From positions 434,001-498,000 of the forward strand of contig WSYJ01000138.1 in NCBI GenBank assembly GCA_020186115.1: a stretch of 64,000 bases of DNA, read 5' to 3'. Made by a program: the position numbers and the translations under genes. Below are positions 19,113 to 27,777 of this stretch, piece by piece. This DNA is from Histomonas meleagridis (taxonomy: Eukaryota > Parabasalia > Tritrichomonadida > Dientamoebidae). How positions within the stretch are numbered: the stretch's first letter is position 1; every line of letters starts with the position of its first letter. Under the pieces are notes generated by a model that saw only the letters and a list, made by a program, of their open reading frames with translations, was not told the DNA's origin and did no database searches.

Positions 19113-19730
19113 TTATGCCATCATTGCAACTCTCTGTGGGCGTTCTGACTCTTCTTCGGGTTCTTCTTGTTCTTGTTCTTGACCTGATTCCTTTTCTGAA
19201 GCTTGTTCTTCTCCACCCATCATCTCTCTGTACATCTTCTCATATTCGGCCTCACATTCATCTTCGTCAACCTGTGACATGTTCTGTGTCAAGAGGCTGG
19301 TGATTTCGTTGAGACGTTCTGTTTGTTCTTCATTCTCATCCATGATTGCTTCAACTTCTTCGATTGGCATAAGATCATTCATTTGCTTAAGAATAGTGTT
19401 AGTTTCTTTAATGTTGTTCATTACATCCATTTGGATTTGTTTGGTCTCAACATTATTAATTTGATTTTCGACATTTTGAAGCATCTTTTCTGCATTCATG
19501 ATTAATGTCTCACGCTGTTTCCTTTGCCTAAGAATAAGCTTGGCTCGCTCAATGGATTTCTTAGCAATAAGTTCTTTGGCCTTTTGAAGTTCGATTTCTG
19601 AAGTCCTTTCTTGTTGGTTTTGGTACTTCTTAAGCCTATCACGAGCTACCTTTAGATCAAGGACGCACTGATCAATTTTGGCTTGGTCAACTGCTTCTTT
19701 GTTTGCATCTGAAGATGCCCCACAACCCAT
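19113..19730 (-). CDS. VPS20: ESCRT-III subunit, VPS20/CHMP6-like
   Basis: 205 residues. It starts MGCGAS, a strong N-myristoylation signal that is the hallmark of VPS20/CHMP6 among Snf7-family proteins. Residues ~15-150 are the basic-then-acidic helical Snf7 core (QAKIDQCVLDLKVARDRLKK; RAKLILRQRKQRETLI; NTILKQMNDLMPIEEVEAIM). The C-terminal ~50 residues are highly acidic. VPS20 nucleates ESCRT-III polymers on endosomal membranes downstream of ESCRT-I/II. It lies within 4 kb of two VPS28 genes. The stop is 40 nt from that of eL6 (convergent). Confidence 0.88.
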   Translation of the reverse strand: MGCGASSDANKEAVDQAKIDQCVLDLKVARDRLKKYQNQQERTSEIELQKAKELIAKKSIERAKLILRQRKQRETLIMNAEKMLQNVENQINNVETKQIQMDVMNNIKETNTILKQMNDLMPIEEVEAIMDENEEQTERLNEITSLLTQNMSQVDEDECEAEYEKMYREMMGGEEQASEKESGQEQEQEEPEEESERPQRVAMMA

Positions 19731-20269
19731 TCGGAATTTGTGTTTGTTTTTATAACTTTACATAACGATCAAAAAAAATCGAAAAAAATTCTATCAATTG
19801 AAAATCCTCCTCTGTTTCAGTGCATTTTAATCGTATCTCTGAAAAAGGTAACAAACCATTTCACCAAATACCTTGTACTGTTTGCAATCGTTTTTTGAAA
19901 TTCGCATTGGATATAAAAAAAATGATTAAGCATAATATGGTAAAATAAAAAGAGTGGAAATTAGAAAGCAGGTGCATTTGAAGAAGATCACATTAGAAAA
20001 ATTTTTTTGTTGGAGAACGTTTTTTATAAAAAACGGGAATTCAGAGCACAACAGAAATATTTGAGTGAAATTTGACTTTCGAGGTTAATATGGGCATCCA
20101 GATTTTAACCGGTTTTCCAAATTGAAATTTTACAACAATCTTAGTGGAATTAGGAAAAATGAGACAGACAACACTTAACTTCAGAATTTCTTTATAAAAT
20201 TAATTACCACTAATTTCTTTTTGTTTGGTGTGTAATTTATCTATTTAGAAGGAAAAGTTTTCTAAATGA
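19731..20269. other. Intergenic, promoter side of VPS20
   Basis: AT-rich. A TAACGATC box lies ~33 nt upstream of the VPS20 start on the reverse side (~19763-19770). Nothing else was recognised. Confidence 0.35.
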
Positions 20270-21290
20270 CACAAACTTGATGCTAAAGAAAGTGCTGTAT
20301 CAAATAATTTAAATAATTTTCAATTATTATTGTGAAATAAAGAATTATTAAAATTAATCAATGCGACCATTTTCAGATGCATTCATAAGTGCTGTCCAAA
20401 ATAATTTAAATAATTTCCAAATATTATTTTTAAATTCTAAATTATTTAAATAAATATTAAATAAAACAAATAAATATCTTTAGCATTAACATCAATTCCT
20501 TCTTGAACAAGAAGTAATTTAACCATTTCTATATAAAATAGTTTTATAAATTTTAAGTAAAATTCAACTGGTACTTCATATGCATCTTTAAATGTTGAAT
20601 AATTTTGTTCACATAAGTGAATGATTTCATCATTTCCACATCCAGCTGCATATATACATGTAATAATTGCATTCATAAGTAAATGGAAACTGAACCAAAA
20701 AATGCTGCATATTCAATTAATATAACATTTGGTTTGTTAACAAAAAATATTTTTCATCATATGCTAAAATGTTGATATCTTGAAGTCTTTCTATTTAGGA
20801 TTATTTTTGTAATTTCATTTGGATTATGCATTTCTAATTAATTTCATTAATTCATAGCCAATGTTTTTGTTGTGAGAATTAGATTTAAATCCATTCGTTT
20901 CGTTTTACCCAAAAAAATGAATTGCTTATGTTTTGAAAGATTTTTTGTTCAATTAAATGATTAAGAAAATAATATGATAGAAATGTTCTTTTTTGAAGAA
21001 GGAATTGCCAAAGTATTTAATATTTCTAAATTTTCATTTTTGATTTACTGAAGCAACTTCAAATATATATCAAAAGTATCATTTTTCATTAAAAATGATA
21101 CACATAATTTATGATCGTATGTAGATGATGTTGGATAATTTTCTGAAAATCTGTTGATTATGAAATTCACTGATTGAGCAAAATTATTACAAGATCGTAT
21201 TTCCTAACTTTGCGTGTGTTTTCAATTACTTTCAATATTTTTTTTGCAGATTCATCACTTGAATCAATAAAATTGAAACAATTGTTTAAC
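20270..21290 (-). pseudogene. Decayed DUF3447/ankyrin gene with spacer modules
   Basis: Read on the minus strand from ~21290 leftwards, pieces of the family's N-terminal region appear in broken frames: HNPNEI-like near 20815, then EYAAFFGSV near 20720, then an open piece (20446-20676) with GCGNDEIIHLCEQNYSTFKD, VEFYLKF and MVKLLLVQEGIDVNAKDI. These match the intact protein at 36361 (DYAAFFGSV, GNLEIIHLCEQYHSSFEN). After NAKDI comes a 77-nt AT-rich spacer and then TAL-type module starts near 20395. Frameshifts and stops make it a pseudogene. Confidence 0.7.
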
Positions 21291-21352
21291 TGAATCTATC
21301 ATTAATCCGAGTATTTGACTAAGTTTGTTTGCTTAGCAATTGCCGTTCCCAA

Positions 21353-21970
21353 ATGAAGAAGTTTTCCATCATTGGTGATGATAAATTTTATTCAGATTAT
21401 TCAACTTCTGAATCTGATGGGGAAGGCTCTGATATAGAAATAAAATCGAAAATAAATTTAGATTCAAAATCTGATGATAGTCCCATAAATGACATTATTC
21501 ACCCTAATCCTTATGCTTCAGAGGTTAATAAACTTCTATCCAAATTAGGAGATCAAAGTGTTGAATCAGAAAATGATTTTTATCCACCTCCGCTTCCATC
21601 AGATGAAGATGAATTTAATCAATATGAATATGATGAAGAAAGCGAAAACGAACCTTCTCCAATGACAATAGAAGAAGGTGAAGCTGAACAAGAAAATGAC
21701 ACGGCCACATCTCATACCTCAATTCCATCCAAAAGACCACAAGCAGAAGAGGATGTTTTTGTCAGAGCAGTTAAAAAAATTTATTATTACTTTAATAAGA
21801 ACATTCCTTACGATATTATTCTTAACGCAATTCATTCCAACTATGGATCAATTCAAGGTGCTATATTTGACTTGGCACAAGATCCTGGACAATTTATATC
21901 GATTTCTTTATCAAGCCGGCCAGCAAAGAATGTAACAATAGGCCAGGTTCTGAGTTATACGAGCCGATAG
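21353..21970 (+). CDS. Acidic protein with C-terminal CUE/UBA-like segment
   Basis: 205 residues from the ATG at 21353. Residues 1-135 are acidic and disordered (Ser/Asp/Glu-rich; YYSTSESDGEGSD-type sequence). Residues ~140-190 form a small helical domain: FVRAVKKIYYYFNKNIPYDI, ILNAIHSNYGSIQGAIFDLA. The pattern of two short helices, then 'NYGSIQGAIFDL', resembles CUE/UBA ubiquitin-binding folds. A role as a ubiquitin-linked adaptor is possible but unproven. It is divergent from the decayed ankyrin gene. Confidence 0.6.
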   Translation: MKKFSIIGDDKFYSDYSTSESDGEGSDIEIKSKINLDSKSDDSPINDIIHPNPYASEVNKLLSKLGDQSVESENDFYPPPLPSDEDEFNQYEYDEESENEPSPMTIEEGEAEQENDTATSHTSIPSKRPQAEEDVFVRAVKKIYYYFNKNIPYDIILNAIHSNYGSIQGAIFDLAQDPGQFISISLSSRPAKNVTIGQVLSYTSR

Positions 21971-22127
21971 AACCTTTTGTATGTAAAAGTGACATTTTTA
22001 AATGGTTTATATGCGTTCTTTTGGATCATTTGAAGTTTAGTTTTCTCTAATTAATGAATCTTGTAAATTTTAAAAATTAAATTTGCTTTTAATCATTAGT
22101 AAAAAGTGAATTAGAAGCTTTATCTTT

Positions 22128-22976
22128 TTAATGAACTTTAGCATTATTAAGTTTCTTGACATATGCTGGATCATAATGGTTACAAATTTGGCTATGCCCT
22201 TTATCAAGTTTTGCAATTTCACCCATTTCTTCATCAGTTAATTTGAAATCCCAAATATTGAAATTTTCTTCTATACGTTCCTTATGAACAGACTTTGGGA
22301 GAACAACGATTCCTCTTTGTGTGTTCCAACGTAATATAATTTGGGCCACGGTTTTATTATGATTTGCAGCAATCTTCTTTAATGTTTCGTTTTCAAAAAT
22401 TCCGAATCTGGCCTCTGCAAGTGGTGCCCATGCTTCCATCAGAATGTTATACTCTTTCATGATTTCAATCTCTTTGACTCTTTGGAAAAATGGATTACAT
22501 TCAACTTGATTAACATGTGGAATAATCTTAACGTTAAGACAAAGATCAAGAAGGCGATCAGGGTAGAAGTTTGAAACACCAATTGCACGTACTTTTTTAG
22601 CTTCATACAATTCTTGTAAAGCTCGCCATGAGCCATAATAATCTCCAAATGGCTGGTGAACTAAATATAGATCTAAGTAGTCAAGACCAAGTTTGTTTAA
22701 AGATGTTTCAAATGCTATCTTTGTATTTTCATATCCTGCATCTTGTGGCCAAACTTTAGAAACTATAAAAAGTTGGTCCCTTGGGATACCACACTCTTTA
22801 ATAGCAGCTCCTACAGCCTCCTCATTGTGGTAATATGTAGCTGTATCTATTAATCTGTAACCAGCATTAATTGCGTCAAGAACTGCTTGCTTACATTGGT
22901 CAAGATCTGGTATTTGAAAAACTCCAAAGCCTTCAAGAGGGATTTCTACTCCATTGCTTAGTTTTGCTTTTTCCAT
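22128..22976 (-). CDS. Aldo/keto reductase
   Basis: 282 residues from the ATG at 22976; an upstream 11-residue in-frame extension is ignored because family members start at KLSNGVEIPLEGFG. Motifs: LIDTATYYHNEEAVG with catalytic Asp and Tyr, IVSKVW with catalytic Lys, DLYLVHQP with His, IGVSNF, and the NADPH-binding LPKSVHKERIEEN. The full catalytic tetrad is present. It resembles bacterial-type AKR5 (2,5-diketo-gluconate reductase-like) enzymes. Likely a cytosolic NADPH-dependent carbonyl reductase; the substrate is unknown. Confidence 0.95.
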   Translation of the reverse strand: MEKAKLSNGVEIPLEGFGVFQIPDLDQCKQAVLDAINAGYRLIDTATYYHNEEAVGAAIKECGIPRDQLFIVSKVWPQDAGYENTKIAFETSLNKLGLDYLDLYLVHQPFGDYYGSWRALQELYEAKKVRAIGVSNFYPDRLLDLCLNVKIIPHVNQVECNPFFQRVKEIEIMKEYNILMEAWAPLAEARFGIFENETLKKIAANHNKTVAQIILRWNTQRGIVVLPKSVHKERIEENFNIWDFKLTDEEMGEIAKLDKGHSQICNHYDPAYVKKLNNAKVH

Positions 22977-23408
22977 GAAGAAAAAATAATGAAATGACCA
23001 TATTTCCATTTAATTTTTATCAACCTGCAAACAATTTCATAAAATGAAAATTTCCTTGTTAAAACAAGATTTATATGGGATAAAACATTAGTTTATTATT
23101 TCTATATATTTTTGTAAAAAAAATATAAAGTAAAAAGTTAATATTATATTTTTTTGAACCCAAAATTCTATTTTATTCTCCAAAAAATGAGCAGATGCAT
23201 CTGACGGCTTTTTATTGCTTAAAATTTATTGTCTCTTAAAATTCCCAATTGGTCACCTTAATTGGATTCCTTCTTCACGAATATTTCTTTACATTCATAA
23301 ATTAAAACATGAGAAATTATAAAAAAAAGAATTTTATGATAAAAATTTGAAACTCAATTTTCAAAGGATTACAAAAACATCAAAGTTTGATGTGTTGATT
23401 AAATCAAA
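22977..23408. other. Divergent promoter region
   Basis: 432 nt, AT-rich, between the reductase and the unknown gene copy A'. The last ~50 nt belong to the inverted repeat shared with 12626-12675. Confidence 0.45.
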
Positions 23409-24345
23409 ATGCTTTATGATGATTCGAATCAAGATTTGTTTGTTTTTGGGTTATATCCTATTAATCCTTTACAAATAAATGCAAAAAGTGATAAAGAAAA
23501 TGAATCTCATTTAAAATCTTTTAATCCAAGAAAAGAAACACAAAATTTTCGTGTTTTTTCTCATAGAATTTCACCAATTGATCAAACAATGGAATTTTTA
23601 TTCTTTTCAAGATTATCCAAAGAAGAGATTTGTTTCTTTTGGGATATTCCACGTTTTCATGAACAATTTATTGAAGTTATGAAATATCGAACGAAACGAA
23701 TATTGATCAATTCGTCAAATCTTCTTAAATATTTAACATTTGATCATAAACATGAAAATGAAACGAATATAAAATTCCAAACGACAGAAAGACAAAATCG
23801 AATTATCGAATATCTTCTTCATTCGAATGATAAAACTCTTCAAATTGAAGAAAAAGATTTTTTGGTGTTTCCGATATTAATAAAATATTTAAGTGAAGCG
23901 TATGAATGCAAAGGACTATTTCTATTTGTGTTTGAAGAAGAGGAAACAAATGAAAAATGTTATGAAACATTCGAAAGTTATACAAATTTACGAATTTTAA
24001 GTTTTAATGTGAACAACGAAAACATTAAATATTTAACAGATTATATATTTCCGTCATTTGATAGCAGCGGACAAATAATTGCAAATTATTATTCGTTTTC
24101 GATTATATTTATACAATGCGAAACATTAAAAGAAAACGAAAAATATTTTAATTCGATTCATTGGGAAATTGTTATAAATATATCGAAAACACAACAAAAA
24201 GTTCCAATAACAAATTGTACGAAAACATTTAACGTAATAATTAAAACATTAAACAACGAAACAAATTCCATAATAAGTGAAACAGACAATAAATATCTAA
24301 TGCAACTAAGTGAATATGAGACAGTGTTCCAAAGCGAAATGAAAT
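23360..24345 (+). repeat. Inverted-repeat arm A' (~0.98 kb)
   Basis: Partner of 11688-12675, in opposite orientation. It contains gene, leader and the palindromic promoter element. Confidence 0.85.
23378..23392. promoter_or_regulatory. CATCAAA-N-TTTGATG palindrome, copy A' promoter
   Basis: A 15-bp dyad ending 17 nt before the ATG, the same position as in copy A. A similar dyad precedes MSH5. Confidence 0.4.
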
Positions 24346-24350
24346 TGTAA
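23409..24350 (+). CDS. Unknown conserved protein, copy A' (inverted duplicate of 11691-12626)
   Basis: 313 residues, nearly identical to the minus-strand copy at 11691-12626. The C-terminus is two residues longer (FQSEMKL) because the stop context diverges right at the end of the repeat. No domain was recognised. Secondary-structure-like patterning (alternating hydrophobic strands such as GLFLFVFEEEE, YSFSIIFIQCETL, WEIVINISK) suggests a compact globular beta-rich protein rather than low complexity. Having two intact copies implies function or very recent duplication. Confidence 0.72.
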   Translation: MLYDDSNQDLFVFGLYPINPLQINAKSDKENESHLKSFNPRKETQNFRVFSHRISPIDQTMEFLFFSRLSKEEICFFWDIPRFHEQFIEVMKYRTKRILINSSNLLKYLTFDHKHENETNIKFQTTERQNRIIEYLLHSNDKTLQIEEKDFLVFPILIKYLSEAYECKGLFLFVFEEEETNEKCYETFESYTNLRILSFNVNNENIKYLTDYIFPSFDSSGQIIANYYSFSIIFIQCETLKENEKYFNSIHWEIVINISKTQQKVPITNCTKTFNVIIKTLNNETNSIISETDNKYLMQLSEYETVFQSEMKL

Positions 24351-24587
24351 ATTTTCATCAAGTAATTATTATCTATTCAAAATATTCTATGAGATTACTC
24401 ATTCCAAGGCCAAACCGTTAAAATTTAAACCGCATTTGACTAAAGTGGCTACAACAAATTTGATAAGTTTAACCACTATAAATCGATAAATCAATTCTCA
24501 GTTTTCAATGCGGTGTAAAAAGGTTTTACTGAAATAACACCACATTTGAGAGGTGGTGTGTTACAGAGCTTTTTGTCACATTCCAAA

Positions 24588-25733
24588 ATGAGCTATGGAT
24601 ATAACCCATATCCACAACATGACGAACAATATCCGCCCACTCAACAACAAATTTCGATGCCACTTGAGGATATAACACCAGATTATGCAGCTGATTCAGC
24701 ACCGACATATGTTCCTGAACAGTATTCAGGCGTAGAAACAAGAGACAATGAAAACGATAACTCCGGTAGTTCCCATTCCACAGGTTTTTGCTCGATTTTT
24801 GGAAGAGCAATTGAATATTTTTCAAAGTGGTATCGAATTGTTGGACTCATTGTTACATTATTCTTTTTCTTTTACATGGTTTGTTTGTTCTCTATTTATT
24901 GCGATGAATACAACGCAGCCAAAAATGAAAGAAACGGAACAGTTGTCCCAATTCCAGCATCTGTCCCAGCACTTCATTGGGTTCTTTGCATTGTTGCAGT
25001 TACTTTGGGCGTATTTTTAATATTAGCCAACAGTGTTCTTCATTGGGCATTTTCGGTCGTTGCGTGTGTTCTTTTTGGCATATTTTGGATTGTTAATAGT
25101 GTCGTCGTAAGTCAAACGGCGATATACAAAACAGCAGAAAATCCAATTTCGAGTACCGAATATAATAATTTAACATCAAAGCTTTCGGTTGGCCAACCTT
25201 ATTCAATGATTAGAATTCATGGCACATACACAACAACCAGTGTTTACCATTCGAATGGCAAAAGGAAAACGAGAACAGTAACACATCATTGCTATTCACC
25301 ATACGTATATCTGAGGGCATCGAATTGGACTGATGACTGTGAGTTCCCGAACGTAAATTCTACTGAAAATGAACTTAATTTTATTGACATCACGAAGAAC
25401 ATTGTTTGGGAAGATGAGTCTAACCTTCGTATCATATACTTACTTGACCAATACTTGAGCGCTATGAAGTCTAAAGGTTCAAGAAGTAGAACATGGAGAA
25501 AAGAACGTATTGATACTGTTAATGGATACGTTGAAAGTGTTGTCGTATCTGACGAAAAACTAAAAGGAATTATTTCGCATGCATCGCAGATCGCGCTCTC
25601 GATCTTTTGGGCACCGGCTGCTTTCATTTATAAGTTGGCAGCAGACTCATTTTACATGAAAGGAAACATGACGAAAACTGATTGCGTCATGACGGAAATG
25701 CCATCGTTTGCAGGGTACTCAATGAGTTGTTAG
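24588..25733 (+). CDS. Multi-pass membrane protein, TMEM151-like by weak resemblance
   Basis: 381 residues from MSYGYNPYPQ. The N-terminal ~75 residues are Pro/Gln/Tyr-rich. Hydrophobic spans lie at ~85-107 (VGLIVTLFFFFYMVCLFSIY), ~127-146 and ~150-170. A soluble loop follows with YTTTSVYHSNGKRKTRTVTH, and a last hydrophobic stretch near 335 (ASQIALSIFWAPAAFIYKLA). The TTTxVYH plus basic block and the late hydrophobic segment loosely recall the TMEM151 family; this is a weak, by-eye resemblance. Location and function are otherwise unknown. Confidence 0.6.
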   Translation: MSYGYNPYPQHDEQYPPTQQQISMPLEDITPDYAADSAPTYVPEQYSGVETRDNENDNSGSSHSTGFCSIFGRAIEYFSKWYRIVGLIVTLFFFFYMVCLFSIYCDEYNAAKNERNGTVVPIPASVPALHWVLCIVAVTLGVFLILANSVLHWAFSVVACVLFGIFWIVNSVVVSQTAIYKTAENPISSTEYNNLTSKLSVGQPYSMIRIHGTYTTTSVYHSNGKRKTRTVTHHCYSPYVYLRASNWTDDCEFPNVNSTENELNFIDITKNIVWEDESNLRIIYLLDQYLSAMKSKGSRSRTWRKERIDTVNGYVESVVVSDEKLKGIISHASQIALSIFWAPAAFIYKLAADSFYMKGNMTKTDCVMTEMPSFAGYSMSC

Positions 25734-26540
25734 CAAGTGAAATAAATATTTTAAATAGTTTACTCAGAAGTTTTTTGTAAATCCGTATGACCAAATATCA
25801 ATTCAAAAGTCATTTTATACGAAACATTCGTTGTCTGAACATTGTGCTGTGGCGCATTTACCTGAAACAAGGAAGGAGAGCGCATGGTAAAACACTTTGT
25901 GGCTATGATGAACGATACCCCCATACTAAACAAGTTATTTACGATAAAGTACGATAGACATTTTATGATAAAAATGATCGTTCGAAAAAATTTCATAGAA
26001 ATGATTTTTGGCATACGTTGTAAAATTATGTAAAATATATGAATACTTTACTTATATGTAAAGTTGACAAAATTTAGATCGTGATATTTTGATAATTTTA
26101 CGTGGTTGTAAAATTGATGTGTACGTTATATTGAATACAAAATTTCATACGAAATTTTTTCGAACGATCATTTTTACCATATAATGTATATCGTACCCTA
26201 TCGTAAATAACGTGTTTTTTCCGGGGGTATAGTTCAGCCTACACCACTTTGTTTTCAGTTCGAAAAATACTTTATCAAAATATTTTTTTTTTTTGTGTGT
26301 GTGTGTCAACTATACACCTCCAAATTTGTGGTTTTCTGGATATTCTTGTTTAGCCCCTTGTCTAATTAGACCATTAATGCAACACACCTAACTCTAAATT
26401 TATGCTGTAATTTAATGCTTTATTTTGACTTTTTAACGAGTTTACTCAACCCAAAAATCCTTAAGTATAAACCATTGAATAAGGAGTTTTAGTGTCACTT
26501 TCATCAAGCGGTTGTATCGTTTCCGCTTTTTTCTCCCAAA
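25734..26540. other. Intergenic containing a MITE-like inverted repeat
   Basis: 807 nt. The imperfect inverted repeat at 25907-26236 occupies its centre. A short GT microsatellite lies at ~26294-26306. The ~150 nt before the pyrophosphatase start form its promoter. No coding content. Confidence 0.5.
25907..26236. repeat. Imperfect inverted repeat, MITE-like
   Basis: Left arm 25907-25994 and right arm 26149-26236 are ~88 nt each and clearly similar in reverse complement. Shared blocks are ATACCCCC, GTTATTTACGATA, GTACGATA, AAAAATGATCGTTCG and AAAAAATTT. The spacer is ~154 nt. Similarity fades outward on both sides. No open frame is inside, and no target-site duplication could be fixed by eye. 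Confidence 0.6.
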
Positions 26541-27188
26541 ATGAACAAAGAAAATGATGATGACAAGGAATACCGACAGTACATGGAGTCTCTGTTCCGT
26601 AAAGTCGAGATAAACAGAAGAAGGCCTGAACAATACGAGGAACGATCAATGATGATTCATCATCCTTGGCATAACGTTGACATTGGACAAACAAGTCCTG
26701 ATATCGTGAACTGTGTAATAGAAATACCAGCAGAATCTCGTGTAAAAACAGAGCTCGATAAACCAACAGGTTTACTAAAAGTTGATCGAATCCTTCACTC
26801 ATCTGTCGTTTATCCAGCTAACTACGGGTTTATCCCAAAAACTCTTGCAGAAGACGGAGATCCGCTTGATATACTCGTTCTTTGTCAACTTTCAGTTCCA
26901 CCATTATGCATTCTAAAAGCAAGACCAATTGGAGTGATGCCAATGATCGACTGTGGAAAGCCAGATGATAAAATCATTGCTGTATGCGTTAGCGACCCAG
27001 AGTACAACATTTATTTCGACATTTCAGAACTTCCTCCATACAAAATGCTAAAAATTAATCAATTCTTCAATGACTATAAGACGCTTGAAAGGAAGACAGT
27101 GAAGACGTTCCAAACAATGGGTTCAGGTCACGCGAAAAGAATTATCCAGAAAAGTTATGCAGCATATCTCGATCACTATGAAATCTAA
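26541..27188 (+). CDS. Inorganic pyrophosphatase (family I)
   Basis: 215 residues. Core motifs: [43 protein letters not shown] (metal-binding aspartates), [20 protein letters not shown], and C-terminal [14 protein letters not shown]. The size is between bacterial (~175) and fungal (~285) soluble enzymes. It hydrolyses pyrophosphate from biosynthetic reactions in the cytosol. Start ATG at 26541 follows TTTCTCCCAAA. Intact catalytic residues. Confidence 0.95.
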   Translation: MNKENDDDKEYRQYMESLFRKVEINRRRPEQYEERSMMIHHPWHNVDIGQTSPDIVNCVIEIPAESRVKTELDKPTGLLKVDRILHSSVVYPANYGFIPKTLAEDGDPLDILVLCQLSVPPLCILKARPIGVMPMIDCGKPDDKIIAVCVSDPEYNIYFDISELPPYKMLKINQFFNDYKTLERKTVKTFQTMGSGHAKRIIQKSYAAYLDHYEI

Positions 27189-27347
27189 TAAATTTTTTTT
27201 CTTAACATATTAAGTAACTCATAAGGTTTCTGAGAATCAAAATTTGTTATGTCAAATAATTTGACATTTATGACATTCATTTTTTCCAATAACCAGGTTA
27301 CAATAGCATTTAATGAATTAATTGAAGCAGTTTAATTATAAAAAAAT

Positions 27348-27623
27348 TTATTCAATCGTATTTGGAATTCCATGAATAAGTCCAACGCATTCTCCTCTAA
27401 GCATTGTGGTTCCAAGTGAAATCCTATTGCCTTTCCTGTATACTTCAAAAGCATCTCCAAGGACGATATTCATGAATTCGTCAAATCCCAAAATTTTTCC
27501 TTCGATAACCATTTTATTATTCTGATTTAAATGAATTCTAATTCGCTGTCCCTCCTTCAAGTAACCGAACAGAACATGTAGTGGTGGTTCGAGTATTTTT
27601 CTTTGGTCTGGTGCGTGGTACAT
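27348..27623 (-). CDS. SNRPE: Small nuclear ribonucleoprotein SmE
   Basis: 91 residues, the usual SmE size. Sm1 motif: FGYLKEGQRIRIHLNQNNKM with the following IEGKILGFDEFMNIVLGDA; Sm2: LGTTMLRGECVGLI. SmE-type features are the NKMVIEGKILGFDEFMN core and the LRGExVGLI end. It forms part of the heptameric Sm ring on U1, U2, U4 and U5 snRNAs. Its presence fits the working splicing signalled by the intron at 1264-1322. It is on the same strand as TOR, 155 nt downstream of it. Confidence 0.93.
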   Translation of the reverse strand: MYHAPDQRKILEPPLHVLFGYLKEGQRIRIHLNQNNKMVIEGKILGFDEFMNIVLGDAFEVYRKGNRISLGTTMLRGECVGLIHGIPNTIE

Positions 27624-27777
27624 TTTCTATTTTAAATTCAGAAACTTTGTTCGAACAATACAAGAAAAGTGTCATAAAATACTTCAACAAAATTGTTATC
27701 AGCTTTATTTACCAAAACTTTTAAACAGTTCGCAAAGATAACAGAAAACTTTTTAGTTAATTATAATATTGGGTATA

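Noticed and set aside
25760-26014. 84-codon minus-strand frame
   Set aside because: It lies largely in the inverted repeat and 3' region; composition is not protein-like and no ATG context supports it.
26290-26310. GT dinucleotide run
   Set aside because: Only about six units; an ordinary microsatellite.
27624-27777. Possible operon of TOR and SmE
   Set aside because: Same orientation and short spacing are common here, and no evidence of polycistronic transcription or trans-splicing signals is visible.
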